Source: Marsupella aquatica
Taxonomy: Eukaryota; Marchantiophyta
Length of the DNA stretch: 64,000 nt
NCBI GenBank assembly: GCA_973895155.1
Contig: OZ316892.1
Coordinates: 28,830,001 to 28,894,000 of the forward strand
Reading direction: 5' to 3'
Of the stretch, positions 34,546 through 45,519 are shown piece by piece. The notes under the pieces are model-generated. The model was given only the letters and a program-made list of their open reading frames with translations. It made no database searches and had not been told where the DNA came from. Position 1 is the stretch's first letter. Each line of letters begins with the position of its first letter. A program made the translations under genes and the position numbers.

Positions 34546-35403
34546 CTTAAGTGCCTTGGGCCTCCCCTCTTAAGTGCCTTGGGCCTCATACGAGGTCTCC
34601 TCACACTTGGCTCCCCCAAACAAATGGGAAGTGTACCTACACCTTTTCTCCCTTCAAAAAACCATGTAAGGCTTATGCTCCCTTGTACATATAAATGCTC
34701 ACCCTACTCTGTACTTGATGGTACAGAATGTACCTTAAACTCTACACCTTCTCCTCTTAAGTGCCGCGTACCTTCTTGTGTAGTACAACACTCGTACCGG
34801 GATTAGAGTTGTACCTCCCACTGGACCCACTCACACCAAACCAAGTCGTATTAGTATACGATGATACACCGTATATTGTATAGTGCATCCGGCCGCACCG
34901 CCGTAAAAGATTGCGCAACAACTCCTGAATAAAAAATTGAGGGAAGTAGAAAATACAACTTCGAGCGAACACTCTCTACAAGGTTTATCGAGAGAAACGG
35001 GACCCCACAGGCCCCACAAGGAATACCGATACACGAATTACACCTTAGCCAAGAGCTTAGAGCTCTAATCAGCAAAATGCAAATTGATATTGCTCCACAC
35101 TCGCCGGATGAAAATATGTGAAACTATCACCGAGATGTAGTGCCCGCCGCTGCGCACAATAAATTGTCAGACTGTCCTCCCGATAGTACCCGTTGGAAAC
35201 ACTATGACATGTCCAATACTTCAACAAAGTTTCAATTGGGAAACCGTCACCACTTCCAAACACAAAAGGATCAACGCAAAACGGCTAGTGACATGATCAT
35301 GCAATCATTGATGACGATTCAATCTTCCACCACGATCCAACACACAAACGCTCTCACCACTGCCCAAGCCACCAAACCACAAACACGAAGATCTGATACC
35401 ACT

Positions 35404-35696
35404 TGTAAGAAACCGTCGGCTCCAGACTAGACAACAATGCGGAAACATGAGAGACACTCAATCAGACACTACAACGACAAGACACCCCGAGTGGAGAAAC
35501 TCCTGAAGGCTCCATAGCAAATGAGAGTACATGTGAAGAATCAGGGAGAGAGTGCTCTCCCTCTAGCCTATACCCCCCAAGGGGGCCAAGATGAGTGGGC
35601 CTAAACTAAACGGATCTTATCCTAATGTAATCCAGGGTTAACAACCCCTAGTAAGGCCAAACTAACTAAGTCGGGAACTCGAGTCAATTCCTAACA
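35404..35696 (-). repeat. 5' LTR of the copia element
   Basis: The plus strand begins TGTAAGAAACCGTCGG and ends TTCCTAACA, next to the GTTAT duplication. On the minus strand its 3' end abuts the primer-binding site. Confidence 0.95.
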
Positions 35697-35701
35697 GTTA
35701 T

Positions 35702-37505
35702 ATCCATGCAGTTGTAGTGGCCATGGTGTCATCGCAACCATGTTATTGGGCGTGCAAGTTTTGTGTGCAAATAAAGTTGAAGAATTACAGTTATTCATCT
35801 CAATAAAAACATTATGTGTAAGATGTTTAAATACAAATGTGAGGCCTTGTTGTTCAATGCTCACAACATGCAAATGTTAAATATGCGCAAGCTGATTGCA
35901 AAGATAGAAATAAACTGATATGATCATAAGTTGATAATCGCAGATAAGATTAAGTGCTGAAAACACGAAACGTCTGTTGGAAGACGTAAACTTCCATAGC
36001 CTTGGGCCCAAGAGGAGCTCTCACTCAAGCCCTCAAAAATCAAAGTTTGTCCTGGGATCCAGACGGTCCACCCTGAGTCTGGCCCTTCCCATGACCCGCC
36101 CAACTCCCACGCTAGTCCAAGTCTTACTGTGCGTCACAAACTTAGGGCATTGCCCTTGCTAGTGCAATGCTTCGTTGCCCACTAGTCCCCTCTGGATGGC
36201 CGTTCCGGAGGCCCGGACCATAGAGGGGCTTGGTGTTGGAGTCAACGATGCCAGAGCTAAGCGTAAGGGTAGTCGAGTTCCGCGACTGTGACTTTGTGAA
36301 GGAATTTTTGTGTCTATCCTTTAAAAAAACTAGAAGAGGGTGTCACAGATGTTAAGAAGAGAAAGGAGAGGGAAAATAACATGGGTTGCCTTTCGTTGTT
36401 GGGTAATTAGGCATGTGTCCTTCTGTTTAAAGCTAGAATTTAAAAAGTCAGGCAAAGAAGAAACAGAGAGAACAAATAGACACAAAACAGTCAGGCAAGG
36501 AAGGAGGCCCAAGGATTGTACTTCAAGCGGCACAGTGGAGGTAGAGGTAATACAGGGGTCAATGCACCGCAGATGGCAAGGCCAGGATCTGTCCATGTGG
36601 GCAAGCAGGTGCCCAAGGCTTGAGGGGCTCAATATATTTTGTGATCTAAGAGTCAGCAAAAAATGCCAAGAGATCAATCAAACACTATAATGCCAAAAGA
36701 TTTCAGCTCCCAAGAAGAAATTAACACTTTTTTTGTGTTGAGCAACAAGAGATTGTTGACAATTTCATGAAGGAGAGTTGTAGCATGCACAGTTATCAAA
36801 CCATCAAATCCTGTCAAAAAATGTGAACCCTAATATTTATATTAACAGAATGAAAAATAATCTAATCAAACCCTAATATTTCTATTAAGAAAATGAAAAT
36901 TAATTTAATAGAATTTACCCCTCTGCATTCCATGATGAATAATGCAACAACATGGACCAAAAATCCATTGTCACTTTGATGGAAGTGTAACTTGCTTAGT
37001 TCTCTAGCACATACTCAAAACCCAAAAACATTTGAATTTATGAAGATCAAGTTACTACAGTCTAAACTCAAATTTGGTCCATGGGAGTTTCAAAAGACCA
37101 ACTTTGTGATCAATGGGAGCATCATTTTGAGCATTGTGAGCTAGAGTTTTCCTTATAGGTGAAGTAACTTTGACTTTTGGGCATTGTGAGCCAGAGTGAT
37201 TGGTCTTCTGATCTGTTCTTCATTTATATAAATGAAAGAATATATGCGGGCATCATTAAAGGTTTCCATAAGTCCAGCATCCCAATGGGATGCAGTCATG
37301 TTTAACTTGAAGGGAAACGTAGTTTACTCTCCTGGCAGTGTACACAAGGGTGAGACTCAACTCGCTTTTTCTGCTGGAGAGAAGTCACAAATCGTAAGTC
37401 CATTTATTTTCTCTCCTGGCGTTTCTCTCTGTAGTCATTTTTCTAAGCGCCTAGAATCGCTGTTATAACCTAGAGAGAGAAGATTGGGCAAAAGAAAATA
37501 CTTAC
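35702..37505. other. Intergenic, no recognised gene
   Basis: Overlapping frames of about 115 codons at 36330-36690 on both strands have no known relatives. At 37246-37394 (+) a protein-like stretch (QWDAVMFNLKGNVVY) ends at a consensus donor (ATC|GTAAGT), but no partner exon was found. Confidence 0.3.
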
Positions 37506-37665
37506 CAAAAATTTCAATGTGACGGTTCAACAATTCAAAATTAGGGAACTCAGAACTATCAGTCTCTACTCTTTTCCGAATCTGTGGACTCAGCTTGTTC
37601 ATACTATACCCATCGAGATTATAACGGGGCATAGCATCGACCAATTGAGCCATTCGTCCCAGCAT
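37506..37665 (-). other. Orphan internal exon candidate, unknown protein
   Basis: On the minus strand an acceptor (TTTAGGGCAG) precedes 160 bp of open frame, then a consensus donor (TTTTTG|GTAAGTAT, from 37505). The peptide runs LGRMAQLVDAMPRYNLDGYS, then NKLSPQIRKRVETDSSEF and ELLNRHIEIFG. It looks like real coding sequence of a conserved protein, but I do not recognise the family and no neighbouring exon was found. It may be a captured or stranded gene fragment. Confidence 0.4.
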
Positions 37666-37669
37666 CTGC

Positions 37670-38193
37670 CCTAAACAAATTTCTCCATGTCGCTTGATCT
37701 GCTGAGGAGAAGAGGAGAAAACATGACCTCTCTAAGAAAGATCTATAGTATTACTCTATTTGGCCGATTACCTATAAGAGTCTATATCTTAATTCAGAGT
37801 ACTCCACTAACAGCTTCAAATCGTTTCAATTACGGAGTATATTCTAGCAGACGGGTAGTTGGACTCCTGCGACCAGATTTGTAAATTACAATAAAATCAT
37901 TTGCACAAATTTAAATGGACTGGCACTATTCCCTTACATTCTCATAGCTCCTCCATCCTTGCCATCTCCATTGGAAGAGGAGTTTTGCAGGGACCAACCA
38001 ACATGAACCAGTGACCCAACTGATTTTGAGGTATCCATAGGTGTCAATTTGCACCTTTAGTCCTTGGTGGAAGACAGAATCTGCCAGTTGAATTAGTCAT
38101 TGAGTACAAACGCGACCTTCAGTAAGTGGACTTTTCCGGTCGCTTTCCTTAGGCTTACGGAGCATTGTGAAGAAAAAACCACTTCGAAATGGT
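37670..38193. other. Probable 3' flank of the YrdC gene
   Basis: AT-rich DNA with no conserved frame. The right half is presumably the 3' UTR of the minus-strand gene that stops at 38194. Confidence 0.35.
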
Positions 38194-39057
38194 TCAAGCT
38201 GCCATTGATTTCTCTTCTGTTCTTTCAGAAAGACCAAAGCTGTTCAAAACCACCTGAGTTTCTTCTAAAGCACTCCCATCACGTACTATTCTGAATGTTC
38301 CAGGTAGAGTTAGGTCAACAATCGTAGAGCCAGCCCTTCCAGGAGGCAGCAGACCAGAATCAAAGACAAAAGAACAATGCGCCCAGAGATGCCGGAATTC
38401 GTCAACACTGACAGTGCTGGCCTGGCTGCTCAGATTGGCACTTGTGAGCGCAAGAGCCCCTCTGAATGTCCTGCAGAGGCGGCGAATGAAAGAATCATCC
38501 GGTATTCTCACCCCAATGCTTGGTAAGCCAGGGTTCAAAGACTTGTCCAACAAGCTGGAATTCCCTCGAGGCAGAATCAGAGTAACGGGTCCTGGAAAGA
38601 GAGCTCCTAACAAGCCATGTGGTAGGTGCTTCACCGTCCCGTACAGCTCAATATCCTCCACATCGGCCACACAGATGGCCAGAGGTTTCGTTGCGCTACG
38701 GCCTTTGATGTTGTAGATTTTCTGTATGGCATTTTCAGAGCGTGCATCACAAGCAAACCCGTAAAGTGTATCGGTGGGAACTGCAATGACCTGCGACCTG
38801 TTCAAAGCGTCTGCGGCGCTAGAAATGTGAACAGCTTCAGCAGGGAGCACCAACCCATTTTCCCAGAAATCTTCCTTGGTTTCGATGGTGGGAAAGTTAT
38901 TTAGAGCCATAGCGGGACTTGGAGAAACTAGCTTGAGCCTTCCAGCAGCAATTCTACCCCTTCCAACCCAGCCCACGGATCTCACGCCGACTTGACTGCC
39001 ATAAGTTGCGCACATACCAGTTTTGAACAGCCGAATCCATTCCAGGTTCATAATCAT
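38194..39057 (-). CDS. YRDC: YrdC/Sua5-type threonylcarbamoyl-AMP synthase
   Basis: It activates threonine, bicarbonate and ATP to threonylcarbamoyl-AMP for the t6A37 modification of ANN-decoding tRNAs. The open frame continues 10 codons upstream without an ATG, so the start is the first ATG (39057, MIMNLEWIRLF), giving 287 aa with no intron. Residues 1-55 are rich in Arg, Gly and Val, like an organelle-targeting leader; a second ATG at residue 50 (MALNNFPT) could give a shorter form. The YrdC domain shows VPTDTLYGFACDA (about 93-105), IYNIKGRSATKPLAICV (about 114-130, the K-x-R and KPL nucleotide site), LFPGPVTLILP and ALTSANLSSQ. No Sua5 C-terminal domain is attached, as in other plant and animal YRDC proteins. 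Confidence 0.93.
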   Translation of the reverse strand: MIMNLEWIRLFKTGMCATYGSQVGVRSVGWVGRGRIAAGRLKLVSPSPAMALNNFPTIETKEDFWENGLVLPAEAVHISSAADALNRSQVIAVPTDTLYGFACDARSENAIQKIYNIKGRSATKPLAICVADVEDIELYGTVKHLPHGLLGALFPGPVTLILPRGNSSLLDKSLNPGLPSIGVRIPDDSFIRRLCRTFRGALALTSANLSSQASTVSVDEFRHLWAHCSFVFDSGLLPPGRAGSTIVDLTLPGTFRIVRDGSALEETQVVLNSFGLSERTEEKSMAA

Positions 39058-40140
39058 CGAGAATTCGCCCCCTTGGAACAAGATCAAACCAAACCATCAT
39101 GCCAAGACGATAAATTCCTGTCCATACTACGGTAACAATCCGATTTCAATCCACAAAGAAACAGGATAGCTGTCCAGAGCTGTAGCTTCACGGGACAGAG
39201 GTCCGACAATGAAAGACGGAGAAAAATCTTAGTCATCAACAGCGAGAACAGAAGTTCTCGAGCGACGTGGGGCTCTCCCTCACAAAAGTGCCGTCCGTCC
39301 GCAGGGCCCTTGTAAGCTCGAAGCAATCGCACGAGACAGAAGAAGAAACCCTAACCCCTAAACCTCTGGCATCCGCGCCCGGTTCCCAATAATCTCTCCA
39401 CCCTGGATCACAAAACTCTGGATGTCGAGGTGAGCTATAACGACGACGTTGTTAGAGCAACCTCGCAACAACTGCTCTTACTACCAATTTCTGTCTCGCC
39501 GATCATTGACGACGTTCTAATGACCACACTCCGAGACTAAGATAAACCCTGAAGACTATTGCTATATCACAACGGTTTCACGAATCTCACACAAAGCAAA
39601 GTGACTTGGTTACATTTATTCAAAGATAAAAGGTACAGTTCTACCGAAACATTCAGAATCTCTTCAATATCTGCAGGTTTCGCGAGAAAGAGAACATCAC
39701 AAGAAAACAGCTCTAAAGAAACATTCAGAAATCTCTTCAAAATCTGCGCGTTCGCAAGAAAGAGAGTTCAAAAGAAATATGAGGGATACAAGAGCGACAT
39801 TGTGGGGAACGAGCGGAGGACAAACCATAGCATCAGAGGCGCTCCTAGCCGGGACACCGTCGAAACTCCCGAAATCGTCGATCCAAAAGATGGCACAGGT
39901 CTACGCTAGCTCGTCTGCCAGTAAGTTAAGTTAATGAACTTCTCAGAATTATGTCGTTGGCAAAACCTTCTGAGGGCAGCTCCACTCAGTTTTCTTTATG
40001 AAAATCTCAAAATCCAGAATGGAACGATTCAAAGCGGCTGTCCCTGGAAAGCCATTGGGATGGGTACCAGTTGCCACAATTGCCACAGCCTGCCCAAACA
40101 GCCAAAAGTGTTTTAGTGTAACTAGCCCCATGTCTCTGCA
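39058..40140. other. YrdC upstream region and intergenic DNA
   Basis: The first 300 bp would hold the YrdC 5' UTR and promoter. At 39646 and 39718 a 72 bp direct repeat begins with GAAACATTCAGAA; the copies have clear differences. No other gene was recognised. Confidence 0.35.
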
Positions 40141-40144
40141 TTAT

Positions 40145-40335
40145 GTTCAGTGCGAATAAAAGATGTCAAAGAAGAGAAAAAATGTTAAGGAGAGAAAAGA
40201 TGGATGTGAAGACAAAAACAATGTCAAGGAGGAAAAGAGATGTTGAAGTGAGGAAAAGAAGACAAGATATCAAGGTAAAAAAACAATGTTGAAGAGAGTA
40301 AAAGATGTGGAGTTGAACAAAATATGTCAAGACAC
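40145..40335 (+). repeat. Degenerate ~19-20 bp purine-rich minisatellite
   Basis: Words like AAGATGTCAAGGAGAG recur in diverged form. The family is the same as the larger array at 45520-46070. It ends directly at the hairpin at 40341. Confidence 0.65.
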
Positions 40336-40340
40336 TACTT

Positions 40341-40440
40341 TTGGCGTGGTATATATAAGACTAGGAGAACCAGGTTTTTGTGCTCTTTATTAGCGTGAAG
40401 ACTTCCCTGGTTCTTCCTAGTCTTATATATACCACGCCAA
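40341..40440. repeat. 100 nt near-perfect hairpin (34/35 bp arms)
   Basis: TTGGCGTGGTATATATAAGA and the following 14 bases (40341-40374) are the reverse complement of 40406-40440 except for one inserted base; the loop is 31 nt. Either strand could fold into a stable stem of pre-miRNA size. The arms contain a TATATATA core. A transcript is not known. A very small foldback transposon relic is the main alternative. Confidence 0.85.
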
Positions 40441-41523
40441 TAAACCAGGTACCTTGCAATGAGTCAGGTTTGCACTCCCGTAGGTTGCACTTAGAAAGAC
40501 GCAACTGTAGTCATGCAGTCAAGAGTTTAGGGTACATTATCCTCAGTCCACTTCCATCACAGCACATCATTATTTCAATGGCTTAACGTGGTGTATATTA
40601 CTTCCATTTATTCCCTAGAATGCTCTCGAAGCTCCATTCCATACTTTCCCTTGAAGAACTCTCCACTTTTGACTTACTGGCAGCATGAAAAGCAATGGGA
40701 TCATTTTGGGAGAAGGAAACTACTTCAGACTTTATTAATAACTTTGTCCTTTCCATCCCCACGACTGCGTAAAGTGACAGATGTTCCTTACTTGGGGAAA
40801 GGCAAAAGATGGCCTGCGATGACTGCAAGTCAGCTCACCTCTGTCCAAGTTTGAGGATAGCAAGGGTGAGGGATCAATGAGGGCATTGTGTGGAGGGCGG
40901 GGGCATGTACTCACAATGATAGCAAGTACCACCTCAAGAGGGTGCGCGCCAGGCTCAGGACATAGGCAGCTTCCCTGATTCAGGGAGACACCTGTTTTGT
41001 CATTAAATGCACCTCTATCTCCCCCACACCCACCGGAAGACTCTTCCCATTTTTAGGTCCCACTTCACTTTCAGGCCAGCCTTTTTGGTCCCCTCGCTGC
41101 CCCTGCCCACCTTAAAACCCTGCCAGTTTGGTAGCCCCTTGACTACTTCATTTTTTATAATGGGTTCTCTGGCACACTCTCTGGGTTTTGAAAGTTTGCA
41201 AGGAATTGGTACAAGCATGGGTCCTAGTTCTTTGAGTGTCTTGACAAATGTGTCAAGCACAATACCTTTGGCAGACCCTGTTGTTTTCCAGGGTAGCCAA
41301 CTTAGACTATTCTCAACCTTGTATGTAAAAAGATATGTGATTGAGTGATTAATTGTAGGGTGGTAGACTGCCATTGGCATCTTTGATGGGTCCAAGTCTA
41401 CATCACACAGCCATTGGGTTACAAGAGGTTGGTTTGCTCCATGTGCATATGTCGAGTCATTGAACCTGGGTTCCTCAATTTGTTTCCGTTTTCCTGACAT
41501 GATTAGGCATGACTTTGTTCCAG
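40441..41523. other. Intergenic, upstream of helicase pseudogene
   Basis: Frames of 113 (+) and 183 (-) codons overlap at 41007-41566 but neither shows family motifs. Upstream helicase exons (Q motif, motif I, DEAD box) were looked for and not found. Confidence 0.35.
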
Positions 41524-42500
41524 GTTCTTGTAGATTGTAGTGCTGGAGAACAAGATGAGAAGACACCCAAGAGTGCCTTTGTCAACAAGAGGAAGGCACT
41601 TTTGCAACTCGTAGAGCAAAGGCCTGTCGCCAAGACCATTATATTCTGCAACAAGGTCAGAATTTGGTGCTGAATGCCTCATCTAATGGCAACGTCAAGG
41701 GGACCTTATTAATTGTAGAGTTTTTTTAGGCAAGGAGATTACTACAGCTTGGAAGAGTTATTTTTGCGGATTTTCTTGTCCCAGGTGGAGACGTGCAGAA
41801 AAGTGGAGAATGGTCTTTTTCGGTATGACAGGTGGCAAAAAGATCACTGTGCTACACTACCATGCAGCTCTGTCCTTGGAAACACGCCTTGAGAGCATGG
41901 AGACCTTTTTAAAGTCCCATCGAAAGGAACACTTGTTTTTGGTATGCACTGACAGGTATGAGCAGCACAAATTTTGGAGTCCTCCATGTGCAGCAGTGCA
42001 GCAGTACAATACTTCAGTTCCATAGCTCAATTCACCCATATGGAAGTCCTGGAAAAAGTCATGACAATACTTCATTGGAGACATCTGAGATCCCCATGTT
42101 TAATCAAGAAGTTAATGAAACTCTGAAGATTTGACTAGAAAAAGGAATTGATTAAGCTTCAATACTCTCAAGCACAGTTTCAAGCTGGCATAGTGAAATG
42201 ACTTGGGATTGTTGTCGGTTGACATAGCATGGCTTGGGTTCTAGAGATACTGAGCTGATTTGTGGATGGGGTTCCTTGGCAGAGCATAAAGTGATTGACT
42301 CCTTGGACGCACAGTTAGTGATTTGTGGATGGGGTTCCTTGGCAGAGCATCAAGTGATTGACTCCTTGGACGCACAGTTAGTGGTGCCGGTGGAACAGGG
42401 AAGGTTTCAAAAAACCACAACCACTCAAAAGGGTTTTGGCACAAGCCTTACTCATTTACGAAATGCGAGACTGCAAAGGATAACCTCCACGTTCCGACGT
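41524..42500 (+). pseudogene. DEAD-box RNA helicase C-terminal domain pseudogene (RH50-like)
   Basis: Exon 41524-41655 (acceptor TTCCAG, donor GTCAGA) encodes VLVDCSAGEQDEKTPKSAF and VAKTIIFCNK, the start of helicase domain 2. Exon 41785-41955 reads VETCRKVENGLFRYDR, then, after a 1-base insertion, HYHAALSLETRLESM and LFLVCTD. The expected next part (ASRGIDF...) is missing. Farther on, at about 42360-42405, motif VI appears as LGRTVSGAGGTGK after an in-frame TGA, and in another frame LAQALLIYEMRDCKG is followed by TAA and SDVP, which match the usual C-terminus. Plant plastid helicases of the RH50 type are the nearest remembered relatives. Domain 1 is absent. A 63 bp tandem duplication (from 42257) adds to the damage. 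Confidence 0.8.
42257..42382 (+). repeat. Two-copy 63 bp tandem duplication
   Basis: GATTTGTGGATGGGGTTCCT starts at 42257 and 42320; the copies differ at one base (AAA versus CAA in the middle). The near-identity says the duplication is recent compared with the decay of the helicase copy that contains it. Confidence 0.95.
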
Positions 42501-42505
42501 TCCTA

Positions 42506-44208
42506 GAGACGAGCAATTACACAAACGGGTACCAATAACGCGAGGTATGTTTCAGTGGTATTCAGGTTCCTACCTGTCTGGGGCTACTGAGACTAGCATC
42601 TTTGAATTCGATCGAATACATATCTCGTGCTTTCATTGTATGAAAATGACGTTAATTTGGTACATCATTTGGTGTGAAGTTCAAGCAACTACGAAATCAG
42701 AATCCTTCAGACACTGGGGACATCCCACCGTTCGAGAATCTTAATTCAAAATATTTGAAATACAGAGATTAATCTGAGCTGACGAAGACCGATTTTATGA
42801 TCAAATTTGCTGTATGATCGTATTCCCATCACTAACTGCCATGTTTCCTTCTCTATTCGTCATCAAGTTCGGACCCATCCGACTGGGGAGATAACTAGTT
42901 GACTGTTTCCTTCGTTGAGTAGGATCTCTCAACAGCCGCTGCTTTTCCTTCCTCGCAGACTTCAGACTTCTTATTCCTCGATTTTGACCTGTAAATTTCG
43001 GGTCTGCAATTTAGCTCACTGGCCGCACCCGGGGCTTCGTTTGAAAGACTAGTTTGGCTCAGTTAACTCACATTGATATGGAATGTCTATTGCAAGTTTG
43101 TGAAAGGCCTTTCTTGGGTCATCCCCTCCACAGCACTGCCATGTTATGTGCAATTGATCCACTGGTGTCGTCATGAATGAATAGAAATTTGGAGCTGCAG
43201 GGGTCAGTAGCCACAATGGTCCCTGTGCATTGAAGGCGTTATAACTGCCAGCGTTAGTGATAGGTGAGACCGATTGCTGAAACACTGAGCAAGGGAGATA
43301 GAACATAAACATCGATTTCTGTTATGACTAGGCGAGACGGAGATACTAGGCATCAAGATTTCAGTCACGTCTCAAGCAAGGATACTCTTGATCTCTAGCA
43401 AGAGCAGTATGTGCGGACTCGTCTTCTGCTTCCTCCCAGGGCTCCAAACGAAGACACCTCGAAGGGATTAAATGGTTTCTCGAAAATTGATTCCCTGTCC
43501 AACCTGTATTAGAGGTGGATTGGGGTATAGACTCTCAAAAACACCGTACTGGACGCATCTTCGAGAAGGCTTCGATTGTTCTAGGAGTGAGAAGGAAGGA
43601 GGGGTGGCGAGAGATGTAGAGGCGCAAATACAAAGCAAGTGAGCCACTTGCTTTCATTACTCCCTGAATAACTGGAGCCTGCTTTCAGGAGGCACACAAC
43701 TCCTCTTCCGACAAAACACTCCCAATATCGTCTAAAGTAAATCCGAGATTCGCTGCGCCAGTACTTCCGGTGGCTACCTCATTTTAGGGATTCTTCAACT
43801 CAAGTAGGCAAAGGATAGAAAGAGATCCAATTGCATGACTTTGAACATCTCCGATTCAAACGATGTAAGTTTCAATATGCACATGATCAAACAAAGACCC
43901 AGACTCCACCGTACAATTAGCCACTCAGTAAATTTCTTTATTAATGTTACAATCTAAAGATTGCCTCTACGCTCTCTTTCAGTTTGACTTCCGCCAATCA
44001 GTGTTCAGCACATACTGTCACTTGGAAAGGACAAGATAGATGGAGCGGTCTAGCCTCTACATACCAAAATTAAATCAGGCTACTTTGTTGGCTCCACTAG
44101 GATGCAAATGAGGTTGCTCCTGCCAAGGAAACTCAGTGACAGGACTCATAGGCTACTCACTGAACAAGCTGATTGTCGCTCCCAAAACTCTGTGAAGCAT
44201 GGTCCTGC
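42506..44208. other. Intergenic between helicase relic and RPL37A
   Basis: No gene was recognised. A minus-strand frame of 87 codons (43049-43312) has no known relatives. The right end is presumably the 3' UTR of RPL37A. Confidence 0.3.
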
Positions 44209-45046
<838 letters not shown>

Positions 45047-45245
45047 CGCAGCGACAGATAGAACAACGGAAAGGAAGGATCGAGGGAGGCAGAATCGAAG
45101 GGAGCGTCCCTGTGCGAGTATCGTCCGTCCCACTTCGAGGTCGCGAACAAATTGCCTCGCAGCAGATCAACGCTGAAGGAGAAAGAGAATTTGGAGGTTA
45201 ATTTGCGATAGGTATCAGTGAGGAAGCAGGCTATTCTGGTCCCCA

Positions 45246-45440
45246 ACCCTAACATCAAGGGCTACGATGTCACTCCGTCGAAGCCCGAAGGAACCGATCG
45301 CCGTCCATTCCCGTCTCCGTCCCCTAGCATCAAGGGTCACGATGTGACCCCATGGGGATGACTGGAGGGCAGGGATCGACAAGGATCGCCATCTATTATG
45401 GTCACTGGACCTAGCATCAAGGGCTCCCTTGTCACTTCCA
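45246..45440 (-). promoter_or_regulatory. Three-fold repeated motif upstream of RPL37A
   Basis: CCTAACATCAAGGGCTACGA (45248), CCTAGCATCAAGGGTCACGA (45323) and CCTAGCATCAAGGG (about 45410) recur at 75-88 bp spacing, each followed by GTGAC- or GTCACT-like words. They lie 200-400 bp before the start codon, where promoter elements are expected. Regulatory function is inference; it may be a local tandem repeat. Confidence 0.45.
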
Positions 45441-45519
45441 TGGACATCCGCAAAGAACTGATCGCCACAACTATATTTTAAGGTGCATTAACATAGAAAC
45501 CTAGCCCCATGCCACTGCA

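Larger units (their letters stand above)
27382..35696 (-). mobile_element. Complete Ty1/copia retrotransposon, decayed, with nested insertion
   Basis: LTRs at 27382-27673 and 35404-35696 (292 and 293 bp, TG...CA) are flanked by the 5 bp duplication GTTAT (27377-27381 and 35697-35701). On the minus strand the primer-binding site TGGTATCAGATC (35402-35391, initiator-Met tRNA type) follows the 5' LTR by two bases, and an AAGGTGGGGA polypurine tract precedes the 3' LTR. The LTRs differ at about 15 positions by eye (about 5%), so the insertion is not recent. The internal order Gag, protease, integrase, reverse transcriptase, RNase H is that of copia. All frames carry stops or shifts. The long Gag leader is extended by a second transposon at 32928-34545. 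Confidence 0.95.

Noticed and set aside
41015-41566. 183-codon minus-strand frame
   Set aside because: It overlaps the helicase exon on the other strand and shows no domain.
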